NCBI RefSeq assembly: GCF_030463565.1
Contig: NC_134643.1
Location: 77,373,721 to 77,437,720 of the forward strand
DNA: 64,000 bases
Origin: Pelecanus crispus
Lineage: Eukaryota > Chordata > Aves > Pelecaniformes > Pelecanidae
Reading direction: 5' to 3'
Shown: piece after piece, positions 11,663 through 23,350 of the stretch
How positions within the stretch are numbered: position 1 is the first letter of the stretch
How the letters are laid out: the number at the start of each line of letters is the position of its first letter
Notes under the pieces: model-generated
Databases searched by the model: none
What the model saw: only the letters and a program-made list of their open reading frames with translations
What the model was told of the DNA's origin: nothing
Translations under genes and position numbers: made by a program

Positions 11663-12242
11663 AGTATGTTAGCTTTGAGACTACTTGCTTTTCTAAACCC
11701 GAGCAAGTTAGAAGGAAGTTCTTGAAGAAGAAAACTACCACTAGCATTAGCAATATGCAAACATGCTTTCATTGTGAGGTAAGAGGGAAAAGATCCTTTA
11801 GTGAAATAAAAATCTCCTCTTGGGGCAATAATTGCCTTGTTTTTAGCGTGAAGAGTACTGCATTATTTTAGTGAGTTGGGATCATATTAGTATGAGCAAA
11901 AAAACTGATCTTGTAATTTTTAGTGAGTTATCTTGAAGCATATAAATTCCTGATGTGCATTAACTTGAGTGAATTGGGCCTTAATGATCCATGTAAATAA
12001 TGAAACTGTATTCAGATATTTTTTCCAGAAAATAGTCTCTAATGGTCTGTACTGTATTAAAATAAGTGTCAAAGTGTTACTTTTATATTACACCTTTTTT
12101 TTTTTAAAAGAACATTGATACATGCATGTTTATTCTATTTGCTACAGTATTTTAATGTTTTGGATGAAGGCCATCGGTTGTATGGAGATGACAAAACAAT
12201 CATTCTGTCTATTTATTCAGTATTGCTGCTTAAAGTTTTCAA

Positions 12243-12248
12243 AATAAA
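12243..12248 (+). terminator. RASSF8: Distal poly(A) signal AATAAA
   Basis: This hexamer lies in an AT-rich block about 4.2 kb after the RASSF8 stop. It is a plausible end of the long 3'UTR, because the texture changes to ordinary intergenic sequence afterwards. Confidence 0.5.
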
Positions 12249-12614
12249 GCTTTCAATGCCAATATAGTGACTGATTGAAAGCTGTTCCAGCTCTCTTCAG
12301 ATGTTTTTTTCTATGTTTATAGAAAACTGAATAAGTGAAACTTGGTATATAAACTGTTATACCAGCAAAGAATTATTGCAATAATATTGTGGGGAGGGGT
12401 TGGGGGTAAGTGTGTGTAGTGTATACATAAATGTATGCATGCAGTGAATGCAGTTAGGTCTCAAGTAAATGGAGTGCTGAAGAATGTTTGAATCCTTTGT
12501 GGTCTTGCAAGCAACTTGCACATCCCACCAAATACTGGTTAGTGCTTCATGCCAGTGCGCAGTGTTTGTGAGGGGCAGAACAAGCAGAGGTGTCACAAAG
12601 GATCAACTTGGAGC

Positions 12615-12690
12615 CCTTTGAGCCAAATGGGATTTAAGCACATTCTTGAGCGTTCCATCGATGTGTTTCTGAATTGGGCCTAAAAGCATG
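12615..12690. repeat. Ancient interspersed repeat fragment
   Basis: GGATTTAAGCACATTCTTGA followed by GAATTGGGCCTAA resembles an old sauropsid repeat with 'taagcacatgcttaa ... tgaattggggcctaa'. The piece at 60030-60112 appears to belong to the same family. No family name recalled. Confidence 0.4.
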
Positions 12691-15600
12691 TTCTGATACA
12701 AAAATCTTTCAGTTGCAGCAAGGATGCCTTGTTTCAAGGGTATCTGGCACCTCTGAAAATTTGAGTAGTTCTGAGGAGGATCAAGTATGCCTGCTCCATT
12801 TGTAAAGGGTAACAAAATGCAGAGAACGTTCACCCTCATGATCACCCCATGAAACTACTAACTAGGGGTTCTGACTGGAAGATCTGAGTTGCTGATGATT
12901 TAACTTAGAGAAGCAACGCAAACTAACTGTGAAAACACGAGTGAGCTTTCTATTACCACTCTGCTTCAATGCAAGATGAAAATCTGTATTATATGTAACT
13001 ATATTTTTTTGTCATTTAAAAAGCTTCTATTTTTTATTATTCTCACGAATGGTTGACAAAAGATACTGGATATGCTCCCATATAATAAATTCCCCTCTGA
13101 AACTTTGGGTCTTTACAGTTCATGGTTTGCTGGAATTGCAGTGTACATCTCGCGCCCATCTCACAATACAGCTACTGGAACTCTGTGTGTCAAAGAACAC
13201 TTAGGCTGAAAGCAGGCCAAGGTAATGCTCAGTGTATCTAGAGCTCAAACACTTTCAGAAATGGCCGTGTGTCAAGCATTAGGACACAATGAACACTCCT
13301 AAATGACAGTTTACTTTGGAGGTGTGGGACATCCAGCTACTTGGTGTGGGGACTCTATGGAAGACAAGAGAGGTCCTCTACCATAAAGTGTGCACATGCT
13401 GTATTTTAATCAGCTATAGCCCAGGAACTAAAAGAGAATGGACTAGCCTGTTTTCAACTGAGGAACTGTTACTAAGATCACTATTAATCCTGAAAAGATA
13501 GAATTGGTCAGCAACTCGGAGGAAGCATAACTTAAAGCAGAGGCAGGGGTTGGTTTGGAGATGATCAGGGAGAAGAACTGAACGTACAGAATCTTCACCC
13601 AACAAGTACAAGGCGCACAGATGCTTCAGGGAGCAGGAAGGAATTAAGCTTTGAACAAGGAACTGAAGACCTGATTCAGGCTTAGTCCTTGTGCTGAAGA
13701 CAGGAGGGCCTGTGAAGATCACTGGAGATCATTTGAGTTAATCAAGGCAGGGAACTTGCTACAGCTGGGGACTTGTGATTTAAGCCATCCAAATGCAGTC
13801 CTTAGTCTAATATCCCAACAAATGGCTTTTCCTAAGCCAACTGGAGCCTAATCTCATTAGATGTGAGGAGAAATGAGCTAACGGTAGTAGCACTGTTGAC
13901 TGGTGATACGACAAAGAATGTCATGAGCTTCACTGAAACCCTAGCGTGTGGCATTCATATCGGCAGGACCATGCAAGTTGTAGAGGAGCTCTGCTCCTGA
14001 AGGGTGCCCTTTTCTGCTTCTGTGCGAGTCACCTGGCTGGCTTTTGTGGTAACTAAGGTTTCCCAGCATGCCCAGTAGAGCCAGGGGTACAGCTAATGGC
14101 TCTGATCTTTTCCTTTGCCTTTAAAGAACAAAGTGGTATATTTGTGCGTGACTGCTGCAGCACTAACTAGCTCAGTGTAACTGGACCGCTAATGAGTTGC
14201 AAAACCAGACCAGATCAATGGTCCATTTCATTCAGAAGCTGTACTGAGTTCTTCTGCCTGTCACATCTTTGTCAGCTAGGTGGTATTTCTTCATAATCCT
14301 AGTTTTTAATGATTGTTTCAACTAAGTTGTCTACTGCCTGAAGTAGGGCACAATGAGCAACAGTCCCCATTATTGCCTTTCTTGAAAATGATGTATTTGC
14401 TACCTTTGGCATTGTAGCTAGTGTTAATGAGTGAGTATTTTCTAGGTCAGCCACTGCTTCATCATTAACTTTCTCCAGAAATACTGGATGGAGACAATCT
14501 CAATGGGTCTGTTTTGTTCCATTTTCCCAGGTGGGTATGCAGTGTACTTTTTTCCATCCTTTGCAGTGAGTTCCTTGTTCGGTGTGCTGTCAGGTCAGCA
14601 AACTGTGGGGTTGATTTGTTAACGTGTTAAACATTTGTTAACAAAGCAAACCAGTTTTGCTACTGCCCGGTGGGTGACTTGAAAAGAGCCTCTTCGGCAT
14701 GCGCTAGTGCAACAAGGAACTTGATGCAAACAGAAATGATAAACTTAACTGAGCAACCTCACCACTTGTCTGATCAACTCAGACACTGCCGGTGTCCTCA
14801 TGCCACTTCTGGTGGGTCTGTCCGTGCCTCCCCTGGGCAGGAAACCGCCTTGCTGTCATATGGACAGCTCTGGTGTTTCTCTCCCACAAACGTGTATTTG
14901 CTCTGCGCTGACTCCTGACTAAGACACAGATCTGTCCTTCATGTAAACTAAAGTTTGATTTCTAGAGAGGCTTTTCTGACCTGAATCCCTGTCTATGGAA
15001 AGGCTGCAGGGATCTCTGCAATCTCTTGTGGAGTGAGTGTGTCCTCGCGGTATCATCACACTTTTTTGCTCAGTCATCCAGAAGTTGAAGGAGGTGAAAT
15101 ACAGCTCTAGCAGAATGGGTCTTCAGCTGCGAGAGCTGGCAGTTGGGTGTTAATCTCCAGTATTTGCTTTGGTCTACACTGGTTAAGTATATGAGACTTT
15201 GATTTCAGTTTCCAGTCCTCTGAGTCACAGGTATATCAAGGAGAAGCAAAGTTACGAAAACAACGCAAAGTCCGACCAACACGACAGATTCCTGTACATA
15301 ACACACTGATGAATGGGATTTGGCCTGCAACAGTTATGTCCTACACCCCTGTCTCATAATGTAATCACTTTATTAATTACCTGTGTATTGGCTTGTTCCC
15401 CAATAGCATGCTTTCATAGATACTGTTACTGCGAAATAGAGAATGATGCTATTGTTCAAGCTCTAGTTTTCCCTTTCTGTGCATCTTTTTTGCATATGCT
15501 GTTTTGTGCCTGGTGTTTCAGCTACGCACTTTGTCTTGCTTTACTCATCTGCAGAAGGAGGAAGGCAAGTAAGTAATTGGAAGACTTAGTGAGAAAATGC

Positions 15601-15830
15601 AATATAAAAGATCTAATATTCAGTCCTGTGTCAAGGTGGAGGGAAGAGAAGTTTTCTATGATTTCTTTTTAATGAGCAGAAGTTTGAAGAAAAATACTCA
15701 GAAGAGCTCTAGCTGGGCTTATAAAAAGTCCACTTAAATAAACCTTATCCAGTGAAACACAAATGAGTGCCAATACTTACCTGCCTAGGTATTTTAAAAG
15801 GGAGGGCTTCTGGTTAAAACAAACAAAACG

Positions 15831-15852
15831 AAAAAAAAAAAGGGGGGGGGGG
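15831..15852. repeat. A11 G11 homopolymer junction
   Basis: Eleven A followed by eleven G, then a G/A-rich purine tract to about 15868. Confidence 0.95.
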
Positions 15853-16884
15853 AGGGGAGGGAGAGGAGTGAAGGGGGATGTACACAAAGTTAAAACACCT
15901 TTAACCTGATTCGTGTTTGCTCTGAAGTCCCTTTCACTACCTGTGTGATGGAACGTGAAAGGAATCATCCAGCTTTAGAGCCGGTGACATGGTATCACAG
16001 GGTACCATCAGTAGCTGTTCCTAAAATAAAATTCAGGTTAGCCTTTAAGTGGGGAATAACTGGAATTTCTTTCTTGTTGCCTGTGAAACTTCTCATAAAC
16101 TACTGCCTGCCACAACCTGCAATAGCATATCCCTTTTATCAGGTGCACCAAACTGCTTTTCATTAAATGTTACACGCCCAGAAAAGATGGTTTGACTTCA
16201 GCCATCAGAATCAACCTGATGTGAACTTTGATCAATGAAGTAGAACAGCCCCTTCTGGAAAGCTGAAGAGAAACCTGAGAACACCAGCTGACCTTTAACT
16301 ACACCTTGTTGCTACAAAGTTGTCTTAACTGTTCTCTTGACCTAGCAAATCTGCATCATGGTTACCAAGACTATGACCTGGATTCTCCATTGTCATGTAG
16401 CTTGTCTCATGTACAAAACGAGCGTCGACAAGACAGCAACACAGCTAAACGAGAAAGGTAACGATGCCCGTTAGCTGGACGGCTGGCATGGAAGGTTACG
16501 CTAGATGCAGGGCACCAGGCAATCTTGTCCCCTCAACTCTGTCGCATCGCTGCAATTACAACAAGGCCTACACGAGAGGGCAGCAATACATGCTGGCACG
16601 CCTGGAGCAGCGTAGCCACGCAGCTAGTTGAAAAGCAGATTTTATAGTGCATGATGGAGAATCATGTACAATATGTAACAGTCCATCTTTAAATACGTTC
16701 TTTCAGAAAGGACACAATAATACAATACAAGAACCGTGTCCTGGTCACAGCCTGTGCGTAGCTGATGCGCAAATGATGTGATTCCTGCAGTTTCTATGAG
16801 GAGGGCTCATGCCTGGTAGCTTTCTGAAACCTGTACAGATGTGGGTTGAAACATTCTATTTTAGGTATTATCCTGTGCCTGGTG

Positions 16885-17050
16885 TATTTGCCTGGGACTG
16901 GGAAGCTCTTGTTTCATTTCCCAGCTCTGCCACAGATTTCCTGTGTGTGACCTTGGGCAAGCTACTGTAATCCCTCTGGAGTCCCCCAGCTGTAAGCTTG
17001 AGATAATACCGCTTCATCCCCTTTGACCTTGTCTATAGCGTACTGCAAGC
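16885..17050 (+). mobile_element. MIR/CORE-like SINE
   Basis: The tract contains TTTCATTTCCCAGCTCTGCC, then TGTGTGTGACCTTGGGCAAG and a later GAGATAATACC block, the MIR order (B-box region, core, 3' region) in plus orientation. It is diverged but among the clearest SINEs here. Called by recall of the consensus. Confidence 0.75.
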
Positions 17051-18297
17051 CCTGTGGGGAACAGCATCTCATTTCCTATTTGTTTGGCAAATAGTACTTG
17101 GCACAACGTGGTCCTGATCTTGGCTGTGCCATCTAGATGCTATTGCCATGAAGTATATTTTCATATTGTACCAAGAGGATGACAAGAAGTCACTCTGAGT
17201 TAGTTTTATGTTACAGTGAGAGCAAGATGCAGATGTCCTGAGGGAAGCTGGAGGTTTCTGAAGGTGAATTCTTTTTTGGTTTAAATGGATTTCTTTTTCT
17301 AAAGGGGTAAAAAGAAAAGGCAAGTAAAGGAATAAAACCTTCTCATTTTAACTTCTGCTCAACTCCATTCTTCTTGCAAAGTGATGCTATTCCAAGAGGC
17401 AGCCTAAATCCTTTTGCAAGCACTACATGGGAGCATGTGGTACCTAATCAATAGAAACTATTGACTGACCGGGCTAAGATTTGCTTGGCGGTCCTAAATA
17501 CTCAGTGTTTCCACAAGTCTGATGATGATCTAACAATGTGCAAGCAACTAGTAATCCACCATGACAGGCTACTATTTCACGGTTGTCTGTAGATACCTAA
17601 GTGCCCTTTGGTATTAGGAGCTGAAGAGAGAAAGCGCGCAAGAGTTAGAATTGTAGGAGGGTGCCTTTTTTTGGTCGTTTTCTGATTCCAAAGTGTTTTC
17701 TACATGCTCCAAATAATTTTAATTAACTGACAAGCAACTTAGCTGCACTTACTCTGGAAACCTGCACAGAATGAGCACTAAGACTGAACCCTACTGCTCA
17801 GTTCTGAAGATTAAAGATCATTTTAAGGTGTTGCCATCTGAACCCATTTAGGTAATAATTAGTGCAGCTGCCGGTACTTGACAAGGCAATGAATAATCAG
17901 TCTCATGGCATCTTATCTCGTGTCCTGCTCAATAAAGTTCTTGCCGCTACCTTTGTCCATGGTCATCTGAGGACCTGTACAGCAGGAAGCACCTGCTTCT
18001 AGGAACACGTCTCTCCTTTGGTAGGAAAAATGTACTTGGCCTGACCCAGGCGTGCAGTCACACAGGGCAAGCATGTACTTTGGGTGCTGTGAGCAACCGC
18101 AAAACCAGGCTTAGTAGCCTGAGAAGTGTGAGTACCCAGTGAAATTCTTGTTTGACATATCTTTGTTTGTTGTTGGAACACAGCCTAACATTCCCAAGAA
18201 ATAAAATCTATCTTCTTAACGTTACAATGATCCCAAACATATACGTTTTTTATATATGCACACACATATATGTGTATGTAGTCGGGTCATTAAATAT

Positions 18298-18350
18298 CCC
18301 TTTTATCAGCCTGGGAAACAAAGGCCCAGGGAGGTGAAGGGCCTTCACAG
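18298..18350 (-). mobile_element. MIR-like SINE fragment
   Basis: GGGAAACAAAGGCCCAGGGA followed by GGTGAAGGGCCTTCACAG matches the reverse complement of the MIR 'gaaactgaggcacagagaggttaagtgacttgcc' block. Only this short core is recognisable. Confidence 0.5.
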
Positions 18351-18439
18351 AAGGAGTACGTGCCCTTCATCTCCATGTACCTATTTTTGTGCATGGGTCT
18401 TTCACTAAAAAGTCTGTTCTGATCACACAGAAATAGAGT

Positions 18440-18740
18440 TGTCCAACAACGGTTCCGTCAGGCTGGAAGGCCATCTGGCCTAGCATTTAGCCTCTAGCTC
18501 TATAGCAAGAGCTGAATGGGCATGGGCAGCTCAATAGTAAACAGTACCCTGGTCTGGAGTTACCAAAATAACCTACTTGGAGGGGAAGCTTTCCCTAGCC
18601 CTTCAGTCTGAGGTTAAACCTCTTCCTGATAGCAGAGGATTTATCTCTCTTAAAAACTAAACAATCTAAGCACTTCTTTTGAAGTGACTCAATCTCTTCT
18701 TTTGCAAGTGTTGCACCAGGTTCAACCAATAAAGCTTTTT
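18440..18740. mobile_element. Possible decayed LINE 3' fragment
   Basis: The block has phrases like GGCTGGAAGGCCATCTGGCC and GAGGTTAAACCTCTTCCTGA that recall old CR1-type 3' regions, but it is too diverged for a firm call. Confidence 0.3.
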
Positions 18741-21700
18741 ACCTTTGAGATCTAATTAGTCTGTTTTAAATGTAAAGCTTTATTCTGCAAAATGAGTGTC
18801 AATGGTATCTACCATTGATTTTAGCACACTGGTTTCAGCATACGCAGAAGGAGTTCTGCTCCTTGCAGAATTAAGCCCATTTGGTTTAAGTTCTTTGGCA
18901 GGGACTGCAAAGTGGAGAAGTCAAAATTAACAACAATAATAACAAGCTATTCTGTGATAAAGTGTCAGGTGTGTGTTTTCTTGTAGTGCAGATTGTCAAG
19001 ACTCCAGTTACCTCCATCAGTTTTTCACCTTCGAGATGTAAAATATTCTTAAGAGCCTGAACTAAGAATAAAGGAAATCTTCCTGGCATTGTTCTGTCTA
19101 ATGTTGGCTATAGAAATGCACAAACTCTCTGATGCACAGGAGATGGGCTCACTGCCTCCATGTCTGATTAAAGCCGGAAGGTGAAAAGGTAACTGAGGGG
19201 TATTAGTAAAAGGAACTAGCATCTGAGTGATGCAATTCCGGAGTGGCTGTGTTTGGGGTTAAAAATTTGAGTCTGTTCTGATTTCTTCTTCAGGTAACTG
19301 TAGTTGGCTTATTGCTTCTCTTGGCAGCATATGCAAGTCACCTGTTTTGCTAGAAAAGCCATGCAGCAAAACTAGAAAGAGCCAACTGTGATTATATTTA
19401 GATTTGAAGCCACCCAAGAAACTACAGTGGTTTGAAACCATACATCCAAAAATGCTGGCATTTCACAGTGGTGTTCCTGCTACGATTTTATGATTCACCA
19501 CTGCATGGCTCAGCTGCAGTTTCACCTACCTCACGGTACTGATAGCAGGGATAGATGAGAAGGAAAAAAAGGTTCTCGGCTGCGCAGCGTGCAGCTGTGA
19601 GGCAGCGGTTCTGAACTGCCTTTTTGCTCCTCCTGGCCCAGCCAGAAGCTTGAGAATATCCTGTAACATGGAGGTGCCTTCAGTCAAAGGGGCAGGTGTG
19701 CATCTTGAAGGCGCTGTCACATGGACTCAAGGGGATCATCTGGGGAAAGGGAGGAGATCCCCTCTTTACAGGCTTGTACTAATACAAATTATTTGACTAC
19801 ACCCACTACGGAAAATGCTAGGGTAGCCCTGCACTACCAGTGTGCCGTTCCAGACCAGGCAGCTTTCTTCCTGGAGAAGGTACGGATGATATCTGAGTAA
19901 AACAAGAGGCAGGGACATGCAGTACCTTCTCACTGACTTGACAGGCAACTGAATTGCCCTCTAGCCCTTTGAATGTATTGCCCTTGGGTTACTAAACTCA
20001 AGCAACCCCATGACATTACTGTGTACTTTTAAAAACAGTTATTGCAAACTCAGCGTGTTCAGCAATCACAGCAAACAGCTGGACTCTTGGAAACAGCTCC
20101 TGGGCCTGGCAGGACACTGATGGGAGCATGCTTCCCATAGATGGCTCCTGGGGCATGGCACACAGATTGCTCTCAAAGGTCATTTTAAATAACTGTACTT
20201 ACCTTGTAATTTACAACACTGGAATTGGCCCTGTGACCAGTTGTGTTAGGCATTTTGCAAAGCACGTTTTGCAGACAGACGGATATATCTTTACTTTCTT
20301 ATTTCTCTGCTCTGTAGACCAAATTGCAATCCAAGCACACAACTTCTCTCTGTTGTGCCAAGGAGCAGGAACACGTGCAGCCTGGGTTTACACAATCACG
20401 ATTTTCTTTACAGATGGACTAGGAGTGCCCACAAGGGCTGTCTAATGACGGTAGCTTGTTAGGCCATGGTAGCTCCTTCTCTCTCAGATGTCAGGAGATG
20501 TTGGAGGATGCACAGGTGGCCTTAACTCTGACCCTTGCCCGCGCACATTCCATATTCCAGTTACCTTGGTAGCACCTGTAATAAGCAGTTCTTGCCTACT
20601 CTACACACCTTTTCTATTTTTTAATCAGTCTGATATTAAACAGTTTTTTCCTACTAATGTTGATAATACCCCTCTACAGATGCCTCCTTCCCAACTTTAT
20701 TCTGGAAACCAAAGTCCTGGCTGTCGTGCATTCAGCATGACAGACCCAGCAAACTGCCTGTATGTCAAAAACCAGAGCATCTGCAAGTGTTTGCAGTACT
20801 GGAAAAAACAAACCAACCTCATGTTCACGCTTTCAGTCCCCTAACTCGCAGCAGCTTCTCTCTGGAACAACAGAGGGCACCACTCTTCACACAGAAAAAG
20901 CTGCAGCTGGAAGAGGAGCAGCCCTGCATTTGAATAATAGTTTGGTAACTAGAATTTTTCTTTCTCAGTAAGTGATTGGGATTGAATATTCTTCCTCCAA
21001 GAAGGTTCACCTCTGCATGTCCCTCTCCCCGTGGGAAGACCCTGGCCAAAAGCTGTTCTCAGAGACATGGGTACTGTTTCTGTCGTGGATCTTGTCCTAA
21101 TTTGCACAGAATAATTAAGCAGTCATTTACTAAGGAATAGCTTTACCCTGTTGATTAGGGTCTTCACTTGGGGGAAAGAGGAAACCAGAGTGCCAGATCT
21201 TACCCCAGCTCCTGTGAAGGTCTGGGGTTTTTTCCAGTGGCTCTGTAATGTAAAATGCATAAACATGCTGCAAAGCAGTGCTGGCATCTACGTTTCCCCT
21301 CTCAGACGACTGCGTTATCTTCTGATCACTCTGTGCTGTCCAACAGATGCCCCCAGCCACAGCCTCCCCTGCCAGCGGCTGAGTGCTGCCGCCACCAAGA
21401 GTTTTGAAATAAAGGCAGCGAATCTAGTTCACCTGTTGAAAAACACACTGATTTGCACAGCTACCTCTGTGAAAGGCTTTAGGGCTGAGATCCGAGTAGA
21501 AGGCATGGCAGGGGGTACAGATGTGTCCTAACTAACTGTTTTATACAGCTGTCTTCTGGTCCCGCTGGCTGTGGTGAATTCATGTCCCAGACAGCTGCGC
21601 GCAGGGCGGCTGTGGCTCTCACACAGAATCCAGACTGTGTCATGTGAGCGGCAGCAGGATTATGCTGCGGCCAGGACCGATGACTGCTCTGGGCCCCTTG

Positions 21701-23015
21701 GCTGCGGTAGGAAACAAATGAGCACGAGCTGCTGAGGCTGGTATCAACGCCTTTTCCTGGCCCAAGCAGGAGGGTCCATGGGATGCTGTTCACGGTCCTC
21801 CAGCCTTGGGCTTTCTGTCTCAGAAGCACGCATACGTGGGAGGACTGAGTACGTGACAGGCAGGGTAAAGGAGGACTGGCAGCTCCTAAGTAAACAAGAA
21901 GTTCAGGTATATAAAATGCATAGCAGATTCTGCTAGGGGGTTAAGCACTCCTGGTGCTGAAGTCCTTTTGTGAAGCTATGAAAAGGCTGGGGTGCTTGAA
22001 AGCCAGTCTGGTTTTCCAGTGGCAGCAGCTGCGCTAATGAAAGGTCATTGCCTTCCCCTACAAACGATGCTTTGCTTATATCCGTAGACCTTCACAGTAA
22101 CAACATTACTACTTGAGAAGAAATCAAAGTAAAAAAAAACAGCCTCTACTAAGGAGTTGCCCCATCACGGTTTATTAGCCCTCCAGCTGATGCCCTCAAG
22201 GGCTACAAAGCTCTTGGTGTTTGTTGTTTTCTGTATGAGAAAGCAGAATTGGTCCATACCTGCATAACACTGTGTTCTGTTTGCTCAAAACGCATTGAGC
22301 AAATCTCTTGAATGCCAGGACTGCGGATCCAACTTGTTCTAAACCTTGAACGCTGCTCCCAGGCAGTCCTAAAACTTACTATCTTCCCTAATCGGCAGTG
22401 ACATCGCTGGCATTACTGGCTCTACAGAGGCAGCCCAAAGGCCTCGAGTGCCACTTCACCGCACGTACGTGGTACGCTCGGGGGGCGCCTGAAGGGACAA
22501 AGGCAAATTCAGCTTTCTCCTAAGACCGTCAAGCCGCGAAGCCCACACGGGGCTGCCAAACACCCGACTGATCCGCGTTAACGGGTTTGCCTGCCCGGCC
22601 GGGGGGTTCCGAGTGAAGCTGTGCCCGCCCCGGGCGGGCCCTGAACCCGCGGACGTCCCCCCCCCCCCACCGCCGCGGCGGCGCTTTCCCGGCGGCGCGC
22701 ACCCTCTCAGGGCGGAGGCCGGCGGGGCCCGTCAGCCGAGAAGAGACACCGCCCGCGGGGCAGTGCCTCGCCCGGAGCCGCCTCGGCAGCCAGCCAGCCG
22801 GAGCGCGGCGACCGGGGCCCGGCCAGGGCGGCGGCGGCCGCCTGGCAGAGGAGTCGCCATTCGCCGCCACAGGGCGGGCGGCCGGTAAGCCGGAGGTAAC
22901 GCCCGCGGGGCGGGCGTTGGGGGCGGGGCGTTGGGGGCGGCAGCCCCGCGCCGTTGCCGCGACCCCGCCCCCCTTCCCCGCGCTCCCCCCTCCCCGAGCC
23001 GGCGCGGCCCGCCCG

Positions 23016-23021
23016 CACGTG
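23016..23021. promoter_or_regulatory. CACGTG E-box
   Basis: Palindromic canonical E-box in the orphan island, context GCACGTGC. A second copy starts 26 bp downstream. Confidence 0.5.
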
Positions 23022-23041
23022 CCGGGCAGCGTGCGCGGGGT

Positions 23042-23047
23042 CACGTG
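23042..23047. promoter_or_regulatory. CACGTG E-box
   Basis: Canonical E-box, context TCACGTGG, paired with the copy at 23016. bHLH factors such as CLOCK/BMAL1, USF or the DEC proteins bind this core; which one acts here is unknown. Confidence 0.5.
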
Positions 23048-23350
23048 GGCGCGCGCGTGACAGCCGTGCCGCCCGTGGCGGCGGCGGCGGCGCGAGGCGG
23101 CCGTTGGTGCCTGCGGCTGCCTGAGGGGCGGCCGCGCGCTCGGGGCTGCGGCGGGCCGCGGCGGCTTTAATCGCCGGGCAAGCGGCTGAGGCGGCTCTCC
23201 GTGCGATCCCGGCGGGCCCGCCGAGACCCCGCGGGGCTCAGAGCTAGCCCCGGTCGCGGTGGTCGCCGCTGTGAGGGACCCGCCTCCAGGCAGGTCTGTC
23301 CGATCGCGTTCTTCCGCGGCAAACGCACTGTCGCCGGCCTTGTGGTGCCT

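Larger units (their letters stand above)
8040..12262 (+). other. RASSF8: Probable RASSF8 3'UTR (up to 4.2 kb)
   Basis: Sequence after the stop is AT-rich, with few long frames and many T-rich tracts, which is typical of a long 3'UTR. Two AATAAA hexamers are the candidate ends: proximal at 8371-8376 and distal at 12243-12248. The distal one follows a T-rich stretch and precedes a G/T-containing region. It includes homopolymers (8133-8160, 10065-10083), a GT/AT microsatellite (10230-10257) and scattered ancient repeat fragments (9122-9182, 9661-9722, 11575-11662). The extent is inferred. Confidence 0.55.
12263..22440. other. Intergenic region RASSF8-BHLHE41, left part
   Basis: I see no supportable protein-coding gene; open frames are short, lack family resemblance and do not form spliced chains. 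Contents recognised: ancient repeat fragments (12615-12690), an A/G homopolymer (15831-15852), MIR-like SINEs (16885-17050, 18298-18350), a possible LINE remnant (18440-18740) and an alternating TA/CA stretch near 18250-18280. The remainder looks unique. Confidence 0.7.
22440..23350. promoter_or_regulatory. Orphan CpG-island-like block with GC boxes and E-boxes
   Basis: An abrupt ~0.9-kb GC- and CpG-rich block sits in otherwise AT-balanced intergenic DNA. It has tandem GC boxes at 22906-22941 (GGGGCGGGCG TTGGGGGCGG GGCGTTGGGGGCGGC), two CACGTG E-boxes (23016-23021, 23042-23047), and donor-like sequences on the plus strand at 22883 (ccg|gtaagc) and about 23491 (gag|gtaggt). There is no recognisable coding exon next to it; the long frames through it are what GC-rich DNA gives by chance. 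It may be the promoter of an unannotated non-coding transcript or a distal element. The direction cannot be told. Confidence 0.6.

Noticed and set aside
16885-17050. tRNA-like B-box sequence as a tRNA gene
   Set aside because: It is the tRNA-derived head of a MIR-type SINE; no cloverleaf with intact A and B boxes could be drawn.
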